Source: Candidatus Nanohaloarchaea archaeon (GTDB lineage Archaea; EX4484-52; GLR71). Taken from it: DNA of 10,541 bases. The position numbers and the translations under genes are program-made. Numbering within the stretch: the stretch's first letter is position 1; each line of letters opens with the position of its first letter. The stretch lies in contig JAUVES010000014.1 of assembly GCA_030594675.1 (NCBI GenBank), positions 1 through 10,541 of the forward strand, given 5' to 3'. Shown one piece after another: positions 1-6,267 of this stretch. Under the pieces are notes generated by a model. It saw only the letters and a program-made list of their open reading frames with translations, did no database searches and was not told the origin of the DNA.

Positions 1-24
1 ATAAGTCAGCTTTGTTCCTTTCAT
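1..24 (-). CDS. Possible 5' end of a divergent gene, cut by the left edge
   Basis: An ATG at 24 on the minus strand opens a frame of eight codons (MKGTKLTY) with no stop before the window edge. On its own this would mean little. However, a good TATA-like box (minus strand, 56-45) is centred about 25 bases upstream, the same spacing seen before other starts in this window, which would make this a leaderless gene divergent from dapL. There is no Shine-Dalgarno motif in front of it. Nothing can be said about the product. Confidence 0.35.
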
Positions 25-44
25 AACTATAATTAAACATTCAT

Positions 45-56
45 CATATAAATATT
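45..56 (-). promoter_or_regulatory. Candidate TATA box for the divergent gene starting at 24
   Basis: On the minus strand this reads AATATTTATATG, an archaeal TATA-box-like stretch. Its centre lies about 25 bases before the ATG at 24, so transcription would begin at or next to the start codon. The whole region is AT-rich, so chance matches are possible; the spacing is the main support. Confidence 0.4.
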
Positions 57-98
57 TTGTTCATAAAAATCACTCATAATATCTTATTTATTTTTTGA

Positions 99-184
99 GT
101 AAACAATCTAAAGCTGTAAGGTTTTTATCTCACCTCCATACCAGCACAACCTGAATCCCACAGCACAAGCATATAAAAACAAAA
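99..184 (+). repeat. Intergenic repeat, copy A, carrying a copied dapL 3' end
   Basis: Positions 99-173 align without gaps to 1473-1547 (copy B): 65 of 75 bases match and the first 27 (99-125) are identical. Those 27 bases include the last codons and stop of dapL (VNNLKL, then TAA at 117-119). An in-frame TGA at 96-98 shows that this is a non-coding remnant. The right part, 136-184, matches 3035-3083 (copy C) at 42 of 49 bases, ending in the shared CATATAAAAACAAAA. All three copies have the same orientation. The element is intergenic and contains no ORF conserved among copies; its function is unknown. Confidence 0.8.
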
Positions 185-233
185 CCCCCCAATCACATAA
201 TTGACCCAAAGAAATAAAAGATAATAAACCAAT

Positions 234-261
234 AAAATAAATATATACATGATATAGTGAT
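234..261 (+). promoter_or_regulatory. dapL promoter and Shine-Dalgarno motif
   Basis: The AT-rich run at 234-247 contains AAATATATA (239-247), a TATA-box candidate 20-30 bases before the ATG at 267. GTGAT at 257-261, five bases before the ATG, complements the ATCAC of the archaeal 16S rRNA 3' end. If the TATA box is exactly 239-247, the mRNA would start at the ATG and leave out the GTGAT. A slightly upstream box would allow a short leader with Shine-Dalgarno initiation. The two readings cannot be separated here. Confidence 0.5.
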
Positions 262-266
262 GAATT

Positions 267-1493
267 ATGGCAACAATCAATAAAAATTATGGATTATTAG
301 AAGGCGGATATCTATTTCCGGAAGTCACTAGAAGAACTAATATGTTCATAGCAGAAAATCCAGGCGTAAAAGTTATGAGACTTGGCATAGGCGATACAAC
401 TGAACCTCTAACTCCGACAGTTATTGAAGGACTTAAAACTGGTGTTGATAATCTTGCACATAAAAAGACATACACAGGTTATGGTAATGAGCAGGGAAAC
501 ACAGAACTGATAGAAGCAATAGTCAATGATTATAGAAAAAGAGGAATTTCTATAGACCCTTCAGAAATATTCGTAAGCGATGGAGCTAAACCTGATTCTT
601 CAAACATTCAATCCATATTTGGTCCGGGAACTGTCGCAGTGCAGGACCCGGCATATCCTGTATATGTTGACTCCAATGTCATTGCTGGCAGGACAGGGCC
701 TTTCAATGAGGATACAGGCCAATATGAAGGTATTGTGTATATGCCATGCACGAAAGAAAATGATTTTTTCCCGAAATTGCCTGATGGAAAAGTGGACATT
801 ATATATCTTTGCAGCCCGAATAACCCGACTGGAGCAGTAGCTACAAAAGAGCAGCTAAAAACTTTTGTAGATTATGCAATTGCAAATAAGGCAGGAATTA
901 TTTTTGATGCTGCATATGAAGTATTTATCTCCGATCCAAAACTCCCAAAAAGCATATATGAAATACCGGGAGCAGAAAAATGCGCAATAGAGATTAAAAG
1001 TTTCTCAAAGTCAGAAGGCTTCACAGGTGTAAGGCTTGGCTATACTGTTCTTCCTAAAACTTTTGTTGTAGAAAATACAAAAAAAGGAGAAATGAATGCA
1101 GCATGGAACAGAAGACAGACAACATTTTTCAACGGTGCTTCATGCCTAGCACAACCGGGTGGCATTGTTGCATTGACTGAAGATGCTTTAAGAGAATCCC
1201 AGAAAACTATTGATCATTATATGGGGAATGCAAAAATAATCAAAGAAGGGATTGAATATCTCGGGCTGACAGCATATGGTGGTGTAAATGCACCCTACGT
1301 ATGGATGGAGACACCGGATAATATGGATTCATGGGATTTCTTTGAAAAGCTATTGAATGAAGCACACGTTGTAGGAACTCCAGGTTCAGGCTTTGGACCA
1401 AGCGGTAAAGGGTATTTCAGGTTAAGCGCTTTTGGGGACAGGGAAGATATAATTGAAGCAGTAGACAGTATTGTAAACAATCTAAAGCTGTAA
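267..1493 (+). CDS. dapL: LL-diaminopimelate aminotransferase (DapL)
   Basis: This PLP-dependent fold-type I aminotransferase converts L-tetrahydrodipicolinate plus glutamate to LL-diaminopimelate and 2-oxoglutarate in one step, bypassing the acylated intermediates of the DapC/D/E lysine pathway. The 408 residues match the usual length of about 410. Family signatures include IGDTTEPL (41-48), a YxGYGNEQG-like segment (69-77), SDGAK (104-108), CSPNNPTGA (182-190, with the cofactor-contacting Asn), FDAAYE (213-218, Asp pairing with the pyridine nitrogen), SFSKSEGFTGVRLGY (245-259, Lys248 the Schiff-base lysine) and FRLSAFG (384-390, Arg385 the carboxylate-binding arginine). No other lysine gene is adjacent, so it stands alone here. 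It is flanked by direct repeats (copies A and B), and copy B includes its last codons. A change of substrate within the family cannot be excluded, but the motifs fit DapL closely. Confidence 0.93.
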   Translation: MATINKNYGLLEGGYLFPEVTRRTNMFIAENPGVKVMRLGIGDTTEPLTPTVIEGLKTGVDNLAHKKTYTGYGNEQGNTELIEAIVNDYRKRGISIDPSEIFVSDGAKPDSSNIQSIFGPGTVAVQDPAYPVYVDSNVIAGRTGPFNEDTGQYEGIVYMPCTKENDFFPKLPDGKVDIIYLCSPNNPTGAVATKEQLKTFVDYAIANKAGIIFDAAYEVFISDPKLPKSIYEIPGAEKCAIEIKSFSKSEGFTGVRLGYTVLPKTFVVENTKKGEMNAAWNRRQTTFFNGASCLAQPGGIVALTEDALRESQKTIDHYMGNAKIIKEGIEYLGLTAYGGVNAPYVWMETPDNMDSWDFFEKLLNEAHVVGTPGSGFGPSGKGYFRLSAFGDREDIIEAVDSIVNNLKL

Positions 1494-1547
1494 GGTTTTA
1501 ATCTCATTTCCTTACCTACACAACCAAAACCCCACAGCACAAGAATA
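1473..1547 (+). repeat. Intergenic repeat, copy B, at the dapL 3' end
   Basis: This copy begins inside the last codons of dapL and runs into the gap between dapL and the convergent methyltransferase gene. It is 27/27 identical to copy A over 1473-1499, then 38/48 over 1500-1547. The shared core is visible as ACACAACC and CCCACAGCACAAG. Unlike copies A and C, it lacks the terminal CATATAAAAAC TATA-like segment; the sequence there has drifted to GAATAAGTTT. The T-rich stretch just after the dapL stop may help terminate transcription, but no clear terminator is seen. Confidence 0.75.
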
Positions 1548-1571
1548 AGTTTAGATGCAAAGAACAAAGAT

Positions 1572-2987
1572 TCATAGATTACGCAGAACTATCTTCTTAA
1601 GATATGGAATCGCATTATAATGCTGTGCAAACCGATTAAGTCCAATGATGTCATTCCTATCATCCAATATCTTCTTTTTCGTCTCAAGCAGTTCATCAAT
1701 TTCTCTTTCCTGCTTGCGTTGATATGCTAAAGAATATACATTCCAGGCAAAAGCTTTTTCAATCCTGCTGTCAAGATCTTCAACTTTAGGTTTCAGCATG
1801 CCATACATCTTTTTTTCCAGGTCATAGGCAAAGCTGTTAAGTTTAACAGCTGCGAGAAAATGTATAAATGTATCAAATTTTGCATCTTCCATAGGATAAT
1901 AATAATTGTAATCATTTCTGCCTGACTGTTTTATCCTATTCTCTATGCCTTCTATATTGTCATCCCCAAAAAAATCTGTATAGTTCGCAATAGACAGATT
2001 ATATTTATTCATAAGTTTAACCCTAGCATCACGATTGTATCCATCCGTATCATCATCCTTCCTATCTTTAAGAGACACAAGATAAGGGAATATATTTGAA
2101 TGCGGTGTCATCATATCAATCTCAGGCCAAATCGTATCACAGAATATTATAGGCTTTTTACCGATTATATCAAAATAGTCCTGGCTGAACATCTCAATTT
2201 TTCTTAGAAAACGTCTTGAAAAACCAGTCACAGGATATGTGCCAAGCTCATGGTAAAGCATTTTTACAGTCTCTACTTCATCACTTGCTACACCATCTAA
2301 AAATTTTTCCCAGTTATTGACCAGTGCGGCATTGGCATCAATCTTGAATTGCTTGTCTTCTATAACACATCCTTTAGGCATCCTAGCCGTAACTGACTGG
2401 AAAACATCACGGCCGCCTTTAATCGGTATTATCTCTATCATGCTGTCAAAGCCACGCGCCAGCATATCTTCGCAAATATCTTTACTGTAGCTGGACCTTT
2501 TTTTCAGTCCCTGAACTCCTGAATTCTGGCCATTTATTATATAGAGTTCTGCGCCAGGTTTTGATACCCGTTCAAGCTCATCGAGAACAGGTTGTACATT
2601 CCGCAAGTACTGCCAGACACTTACCATTGTGACTGAATCAAATGTATTGTCCTTAAAAGGCAGGCCTTTCTCAAAAGCAATATCTTCAAGATCCATACAT
2701 ATTTTTTTGTCAAGCATATTATTCTTAAGATTTACAGGAGACACATCAACAGCGACAGAATCAGGATAATGCATATACCATCCACTGCCTATATCAAGAT
2801 TAAGCCCCTTCAGCTTGAATGAAAGGTAATAGCTTATTATCTGCTTTACTCCCTCACTAAAATATGTCCATCTGTCAGATCCACGATCATCCCATTCTTC
2901 CCGTATATTTTGCCTTTCCATAAGTTCAAAAAGAAATGAGATTTCATCTTCTGGAGTACATGCAGCATTAATTGCTATATTGTTCAT
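1572..2987 (-). CDS. Class I SAM-dependent methyltransferase with a long unassigned C-terminal region
   Basis: The N-terminal half is a Rossmann-fold methyltransferase of the Methyltransf_11 type. In numbering from the ATG, motif I is LDIGSGW (64-70), an acidic strand-2 end is VDVSP (80-84), and LPFKDNTFDSVTMV (109-122) is motif IV, followed by the typical ELERVSKPGAELYI segment (137-150). The substrate is unknown. The remaining 230 or so residues match no domain I recognise; they are charged and Tyr/Asn-rich, with a probable helical or coiled segment near the C-terminus (about 420-450). The ATG at 2987 gives 471 residues. A GTG at 2996 would add three, but it is part of a GTGAT Shine-Dalgarno motif four bases before the ATG. 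The gene is convergent with dapL and divergent from the nuclease gene. Methyltransferase activity is well supported; the target is not. Confidence 0.8.
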   Translation of the reverse strand: MNNIAINAACTPEDEISFLFELMERQNIREEWDDRGSDRWTYFSEGVKQIISYYLSFKLKGLNLDIGSGWYMHYPDSVAVDVSPVNLKNNMLDKKICMDLEDIAFEKGLPFKDNTFDSVTMVSVWQYLRNVQPVLDELERVSKPGAELYIINGQNSGVQGLKKRSSYSKDICEDMLARGFDSMIEIIPIKGGRDVFQSVTARMPKGCVIEDKQFKIDANAALVNNWEKFLDGVASDEVETVKMLYHELGTYPVTGFSRRFLRKIEMFSQDYFDIIGKKPIIFCDTIWPEIDMMTPHSNIFPYLVSLKDRKDDDTDGYNRDARVKLMNKYNLSIANYTDFFGDDNIEGIENRIKQSGRNDYNYYYPMEDAKFDTFIHFLAAVKLNSFAYDLEKKMYGMLKPKVEDLDSRIEKAFAWNVYSLAYQRKQEREIDELLETKKKILDDRNDIIGLNRFAQHYNAIPYLKKIVLRNL

Positions 2988-2991
2988 TAAT

Positions 2992-3025
2992 ATCACTTTT
3001 TATAAACAATATTAACTTTAAAAAG
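2992..3025 (-). promoter_or_regulatory. Methyltransferase gene promoter region and Shine-Dalgarno motif
   Basis: On the minus strand GTGAT (2996-2992) sits four bases before the ATG at 2987 and complements the archaeal anti-Shine-Dalgarno. Further upstream, CTTTTTAAAG (3025-3016) is a weak TATA-box candidate; its spacing would put the mRNA start at or very near the GTGAT. A second AT-rich match (around 3006-2998) lies too close to the ATG. The motif is clear, the promoter less so. Confidence 0.5.
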
Positions 3026-3026
3026 A

Positions 3027-3083
3027 TTTTTATCCCATACCGGCACAACCGGCATCCTACAACATAAACATATAAAAACAAAA
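3027..3083 (+). repeat. Intergenic repeat, copy C, upstream of the nuclease-herA pair
   Basis: Positions 3035-3083 match 136-184 of copy A at 42 of 49 bases with no gap. The preceding TTTTTATC is also shared, with a six-base deletion relative to copy A between the two blocks. Shared core elements are CCATACC, GCACAACC and the terminal CATATAAAAACAAAA. In this copy the core CCGG-CACAA-CCGG could form a four-pair hairpin; copy A can form only three pairs (CAG/CTG) and copy B none, so a structural role is weakly supported. Confidence 0.7.
3069..3080 (+). promoter_or_regulatory. TATA box for the Cas4-like nuclease gene, inside repeat C
   Basis: CATATAAAAACA is a strong archaeal TATA-box match centred about 27 bases before the ATG at 3101. 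No Shine-Dalgarno motif precedes that ATG (the leader reads AACAAGACCT), so the transcript is probably leaderless. The box lies wholly within the repeated element, so the repeat itself seems to provide the promoter. Confidence 0.6.
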
Positions 3084-3100
3084 AAGATAAAACAAGACCT

Positions 3101-3709
3101 ATGAAACTAGTACCTATATCAGCATTAATCGCCCACGACTACTGCGAATGCCAGATAATCCTAAGATACATAAGAAAGATAAGGGCATGGACACCGAAGA
3201 TAGAGAAAGGCATATCAGTACACAAGACCTTGGAAAACAATTTCCTAAAGCAGGCAGACACCGCAGGCACAATAGAGGAAATAATCATAAGGGCAGAAAA
3301 AGAAAACAGAACCTTCATCACAAGAGAACTTTTCGTAAAATCAAAAGAAGATAAGCTGATAGGGAAGATAGATCAGGTACAGATCCATCCCGACAAGATA
3401 ACGATAATGGACGACAAGCCAAACCTCTACGAATCTTCAAAGCTCCAGCTCACTGGCTACTGCATCGCCTTAAGTGCAATGTATTATCTAAAAAAAGATA
3501 TCTTTGCAGCAGTAAGGGATAGGGACACAGGCACAATCATGTGGGAAGAAAAGTTCAATAAAGACAGCGACCTTACAGCAAAAGTCAGAGCAAACATCCA
3601 AAGAATCTTAGATCTTGCATCAGGTAAAGCAACACCAATACCAACAAAAAACGAGGTAAAATGCAAAGCTTGCAGTTACTTTGATTGTTGCACATACAAA
3701 AACATCTAA
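3101..3709 (+). CDS. Cas4/RecB-like PD-(D/E)XK nuclease with Fe-S cysteines
   Basis: A 202-residue protein with the Cas4/Dna2-type RecB nuclease plan. An N-terminal Cys pair (C15, C17) is followed by GISVH (37-41, the motif I His), Glu76, GKID (88-91, metal-binding Asp91) and IMDDK (102-106, the D-x-K core with Lys106). QLTGY (116-120) is the QxxxY motif. The C-terminal CKACSYFDCC (188-197) matches the Cas4 C-x2-C-x5-C pattern using C197, which with an N-terminal Cys would bind a 4Fe-4S cluster. Family members cut single-stranded or resected DNA ends. No cas1, cas2 or CRISPR repeat is present, so a stand-alone DNA-processing role is more likely than spacer acquisition. It lies 75 bp before herA on the same strand, suggesting a shared task in DNA end processing. 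The start is supported by a TATA box at the leaderless distance. Confidence 0.82.
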   Translation: MKLVPISALIAHDYCECQIILRYIRKIRAWTPKIEKGISVHKTLENNFLKQADTAGTIEEIIIRAEKENRTFITRELFVKSKEDKLIGKIDQVQIHPDKITIMDDKPNLYESSKLQLTGYCIALSAMYYLKKDIFAAVRDRDTGTIMWEEKFNKDSDLTAKVRANIQRILDLASGKATPIPTKNEVKCKACSYFDCCTYKNI

Positions 3710-3774
3710 TCAATCAGATGATCTTCTTCAACGGGCCAGCATTCAAACTTATTAATTTCACCCCACAATTCCAA

Positions 3775-3778
3775 GTGA
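3775..3778 (+). promoter_or_regulatory. Shine-Dalgarno motif of herA
   Basis: GTGA lies six bases before the ATG at 3785 and fits the archaeal anti-Shine-Dalgarno. The 75 bp between the nuclease stop and this ATG also hold a weak TATA-like CTTATTAAT (3749-3757), so herA could have a minor promoter of its own as well as read-through from the nuclease gene. Confidence 0.4.
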
Positions 3779-3784
3779 ACAGAA

Positions 3785-5290
3785 ATGAAAATCGGCACAG
3801 TTATATCAACAATGGAAGGTCCAAGCACAACATCTTTTGACTTTGTCATAACGCAAAAAGAAAAAGTTCTGAAAGGCCAGTTTGTAAGTGCACAGACAAA
3901 AGAAGGGACAATAATCGCAAGGATAGATGAGATAATAAAGACAAACAAGTATTTTGAAAGGCCCGACTCCGTATCCGAATATGAAAAGAACGGTCAATCA
4001 CTAAATACCCAGTTCCCCACAGCAAGATGGGAATACCTTATAGCAAAGGCAGAAATCTTAGGCCTATTTGCACAGAACAAAATAAACAGGTCAAAATATC
4101 CCCCATCACCCGGGGCAGAAATCACCCCGGCAGAACAGGACAATGTAACAAGATTCTTAAACCTTGATACAGAAAAAGGCCTAGATATAGGAACTCTTGA
4201 ATACCAGGACATACCTGCAAAGATAAACATGACACGACTCTTTCACAAGCACCTTGCAATCCTGGCAATGAGCGGTGCAGGAAAAAGTTACCTTGCAACA
4301 GTCCTCTTTGAAGAGCTTATGGACAGAAAAGAAGAATACGGTCAGGTAGCAACTATAGTGATAGATCCCCACGGTGAGTACACATCTTTTGCAAGTGACA
4401 GAAAATACTTAAAAAAAGTAAAGATAATAAAAGGAAAAGATGTTCAGATAAGCATTCATAATTTTACTGCATCAACTTTTGAAAAATACACAGATGCCTT
4501 CTCCCCGGCGCAGTCATTAGCATTGGACAGAATCTTGAATTCCTTAAGAAAAGAATACAAAGACAACGGCACATTTGACCTTGACGCAATAATAAGAGCG
4601 CTTGAAGATGATCAGACAAAATCAAACATAAAAGACCCGATAATAAGCCGCCTCAAAAGCCTGAAACAGCTAAGGCTTTTCGGAAAATTCAGCTACCCTT
4701 CCCTGATGGATGTAAAGCCTGGAAATCTCATAATTGTTGACTTGAGTGACCTCTTAAGCCAGAGAAAGAGACAGATAATAGCAGCAGCGATTGCAGAAAA
4801 CCTTTTCAATGAAAGGCAGAAAGGAAAGATACCTCCCTTTATCCTCGTAGTTGAAGAGGCCCACAATTTCGCACCTGAAAAAGTCAAAAAACAATACGCA
4901 ATATCAAAGTCAATCATAGAAAAAATAGCAAGGGAAGGAAGAAAATTTTACGCATCCTTATGCCTTGTAAGCCAGAGACCTGTATATCTATCCACAACAG
5001 CCCTTTCCCAGTGCAATACTCACATAATTATGCGCGTCACAAATCCGATAGACCTTGACCGCATAAAAGCATCAAGTGAAGGCCTGACAAATCAGGTCAT
5101 GAGCCAGATAACCTCATTGAGGCCGGGAGAAGCAGTAATAGTCGGTGAGGCAACAGGGTACCCAACTTTCATACAGGTAAGAAAAAGAAAATCAGACGAG
5201 CCTGCCCACTCAAAGTCATTTGAAGAGTCAGCAGTAGATTTCTCAAAAAAACTGAAGCAGTCAGACAAGGATCTGGATGCTTTTATGTGA
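3785..5290 (+). CDS. herA: HerA-family DNA translocase/helicase
   Basis: A 501-residue FtsK/HerA-type ATPase, a normal length for archaeal HerA. The first 130 or so residues form the HAS-barrel region, with EGPSTTSFDF (11-20) typical of the domain. The ATPase core has Walker A AMSGAGKS (161-168), IDPHGEY (193-199), Walker B FILVVEEAH (352-360) with the catalytic Glu at 357/358, SQRP (396-399) as the sensor region, and MRVTNPID (416-423) carrying the probable arginine finger. HerA forms a hexamer that pumps DNA and, in archaea, works with the NurA nuclease and Mre11-Rad50 in resecting double-strand breaks. No nurA, mre11 or rad50 is in this window; the same-strand neighbour upstream is the Cas4-like nuclease. 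I infer that HerA may power that nuclease, as it does NurA. HerA-like ATPases also occur in anti-phage systems, but nothing else here points to one. Confidence 0.93.
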   Translation: MKIGTVISTMEGPSTTSFDFVITQKEKVLKGQFVSAQTKEGTIIARIDEIIKTNKYFERPDSVSEYEKNGQSLNTQFPTARWEYLIAKAEILGLFAQNKINRSKYPPSPGAEITPAEQDNVTRFLNLDTEKGLDIGTLEYQDIPAKINMTRLFHKHLAILAMSGAGKSYLATVLFEELMDRKEEYGQVATIVIDPHGEYTSFASDRKYLKKVKIIKGKDVQISIHNFTASTFEKYTDAFSPAQSLALDRILNSLRKEYKDNGTFDLDAIIRALEDDQTKSNIKDPIISRLKSLKQLRLFGKFSYPSLMDVKPGNLIIVDLSDLLSQRKRQIIAAAIAENLFNERQKGKIPPFILVVEEAHNFAPEKVKKQYAISKSIIEKIAREGRKFYASLCLVSQRPVYLSTTALSQCNTHIIMRVTNPIDLDRIKASSEGLTNQVMSQITSLRPGEAVIVGEATGYPTFIQVRKRKSDEPAHSKSFEESAVDFSKKLKQSDKDLDAFM

Positions 5291-5305
5291 AACTATATTC
5301 AATTC

Positions 5306-5338
5306 TTATATACTTCTCAAAACAACAATTAATAGGTG
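5306..5338 (+). promoter_or_regulatory. AIM24-family gene promoter and Shine-Dalgarno motif
   Basis: TTATATAC at 5306-5313 is a TATA-box candidate whose spacing predicts transcription from about 5335. GGTG at 5335-5338, seven bases before the ATG at 5346, complements the anti-Shine-Dalgarno. This would give an 11-base leader that starts with the ribosome-binding motif, and would make the AIM24-family gene a transcription unit separate from herA, which stops at 5290. Confidence 0.5.
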
Positions 5339-5345
5339 TATAATT

Positions 5346-6029
5346 ATGAACTACAAGATAAGAGGTACGACAATGCAGGTTGTTGATATAGAGCTTGCAG
5401 CTAATGAAGCTGTCTACACGGAAAAAGGCGGAATGTCCTGGATGAGCACCAATATGAAGATGGAAACAAACACAAAAGGCGGTGTGATGAAAGGGCTTGG
5501 AAGGATGATTTCAGGAGAATCCCTGTTCATGACAACTTACACATGCCAGACTGGCACAGGCCTAATCTCATTCGCATCAGAATTTCCAGGAAAGATAGTG
5601 CCTAAGAAGCTAAGTGCAGGCCAGAGCCTTATATGCCAGAGAGATTCTTTTATGGTCGCAGACAATAGTGTAACCCTGAATATGGAATTCAGAAAAAAGT
5701 TAGGTGCAGGACTTTTCGGCGGTGAAGGCTTCTTCCTCCAGAGAGTTACAGGTCCGGGCACAGCATTCCTTGAGATAGCAGGCGAGATAACAGAATACAC
5801 CTTGACTGCAGGACAGACATTAAAAATAGACCCGGGACATATAGCCTTCTTCGAGCCTACAGTAAAATATGATATCACATCTGTTGGTGGTGTAAAAAAT
5901 GTCCTGTTCGGCGGCGAAGGCCTTTTCCTTGCAACATTAGAAGGTCCAGGAAAAATCTGGCTCCAGAGCATGCCTCTGGCAAATCTGGCACGGAAACTCA
6001 GCCAGTATATGGTGACTAAACATCGCTGA
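5346..6029 (+). CDS. AIM24 / TIGR00266-family protein
   Basis: A 227-residue protein of the AIM24 family (Pfam AIM24; bacterial and archaeal members TIGR00266), a double beta-sandwich of unknown biochemical activity; the yeast member is a mitochondrial inner-membrane protein. Family marks are the Gly-rich GGVMKGLGRMISGESLF (45-61), FPGKIVP (80-86), GGEGFFLQRVTGPGTAFL (125-142) and the C-terminal near-repeat GGEGLFLATLEGPGKIWLQS (189-208). The last two show the internal duplication of the fold. The ATG at 5346 is chosen over earlier in-frame starts because the GGTG motif precedes it and the homologous region begins at once; upstream codons would overlap the herA end. It is followed after 17 bp by a small membrane protein on the same strand, probably co-transcribed. 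Family assignment is firm, cellular role unknown. Confidence 0.88.
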   Translation: MNYKIRGTTMQVVDIELAANEAVYTEKGGMSWMSTNMKMETNTKGGVMKGLGRMISGESLFMTTYTCQTGTGLISFASEFPGKIVPKKLSAGQSLICQRDSFMVADNSVTLNMEFRKKLGAGLFGGEGFFLQRVTGPGTAFLEIAGEITEYTLTAGQTLKIDPGHIAFFEPTVKYDITSVGGVKNVLFGGEGLFLATLEGPGKIWLQSMPLANLARKLSQYMVTKHR

Positions 6030-6046
6030 ATATTAAGTGGTAGTAT

Positions 6047-6262
6047 ATGGGTCTGTCTGAGCTTTTGCTTCAGGATAGCATCACACCGATTATACTCTTC
6101 TACCTTGCAATCGGTGCCATAATTACTATATTAGTTGTAGCTGAAATTATTCTCACAATCTACTATTACATCAAAAAAAGAAAAGTGCGCAATGCTCCGG
6201 CAAACCAGAACTTCACAATATCACAGGGAAAAGAGGCAAATAAGAAGTCAAAAGAAGAATAA
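6047..6262 (+). CDS. Small single-span membrane protein
   Basis: A 71-residue protein with one long hydrophobic helix (about residues 13-42, Ile/Leu/Val-rich) followed at once by KKRK and a hydrophilic Lys-rich tail, predicting an outside N-terminus and a cytoplasmic C-terminus of about 28 residues. I recognise no family. It starts 17 bp after the AIM24-family gene, with a weak AGTGG motif upstream of the ATG, so the two are probably translated from one mRNA. The pairing suggests a membrane partner or anchor for the AIM24 protein, but that is inference. Its stop is only 2 bp from the stop of the convergent gene. Confidence 0.7.
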   Translation: MGLSELLLQDSITPIILFYLAIGAIITILVVAEIILTIYYYIKKRKVRNAPANQNFTISQGKEANKKSKEE

Positions 6263-6267
6263 TATTA
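6260..6267. other. Convergent stop codons within an 8-bp palindrome
   Basis: The plus-strand stop TAA (6260-6262) and the minus-strand stop TAA (6267-6265) together form the palindrome TAATATTA. With 2 bp between the two coding regions there is no room for a terminator for either transcript, so the mRNAs must overlap at their 3' ends. Confidence 0.85.

Noticed and set aside
1295..1567. 90-codon minus-strand frame across the dapL 3' end and repeat copy B
   Set aside because: It is mostly antisense to dapL. The part over the repeat is not conserved as protein in copy A or copy C, where stops break it.
99..3083. The three repeats as a CRISPR array or insertion-sequence ends
   Set aside because: Copies are over 1 kb apart with genes between them, are diverged, all in one orientation, lack terminal inverted repeats, and no transposase or cas1/cas2 is present.
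3101..3709. Cas4-like protein as a CRISPR adaptation component
   Set aside because: No cas1, cas2, effector gene or repeat array is in the window; the neighbour is herA, so a stand-alone nuclease is the safer call.
5537..5971. 144-codon open frame on the minus strand opposite the AIM24-family gene
   Set aside because: It mirrors the Gly-rich coding strand as Pro/Ser-rich sequence and has no start signals; the AIM24 motifs on the plus strand are clear.
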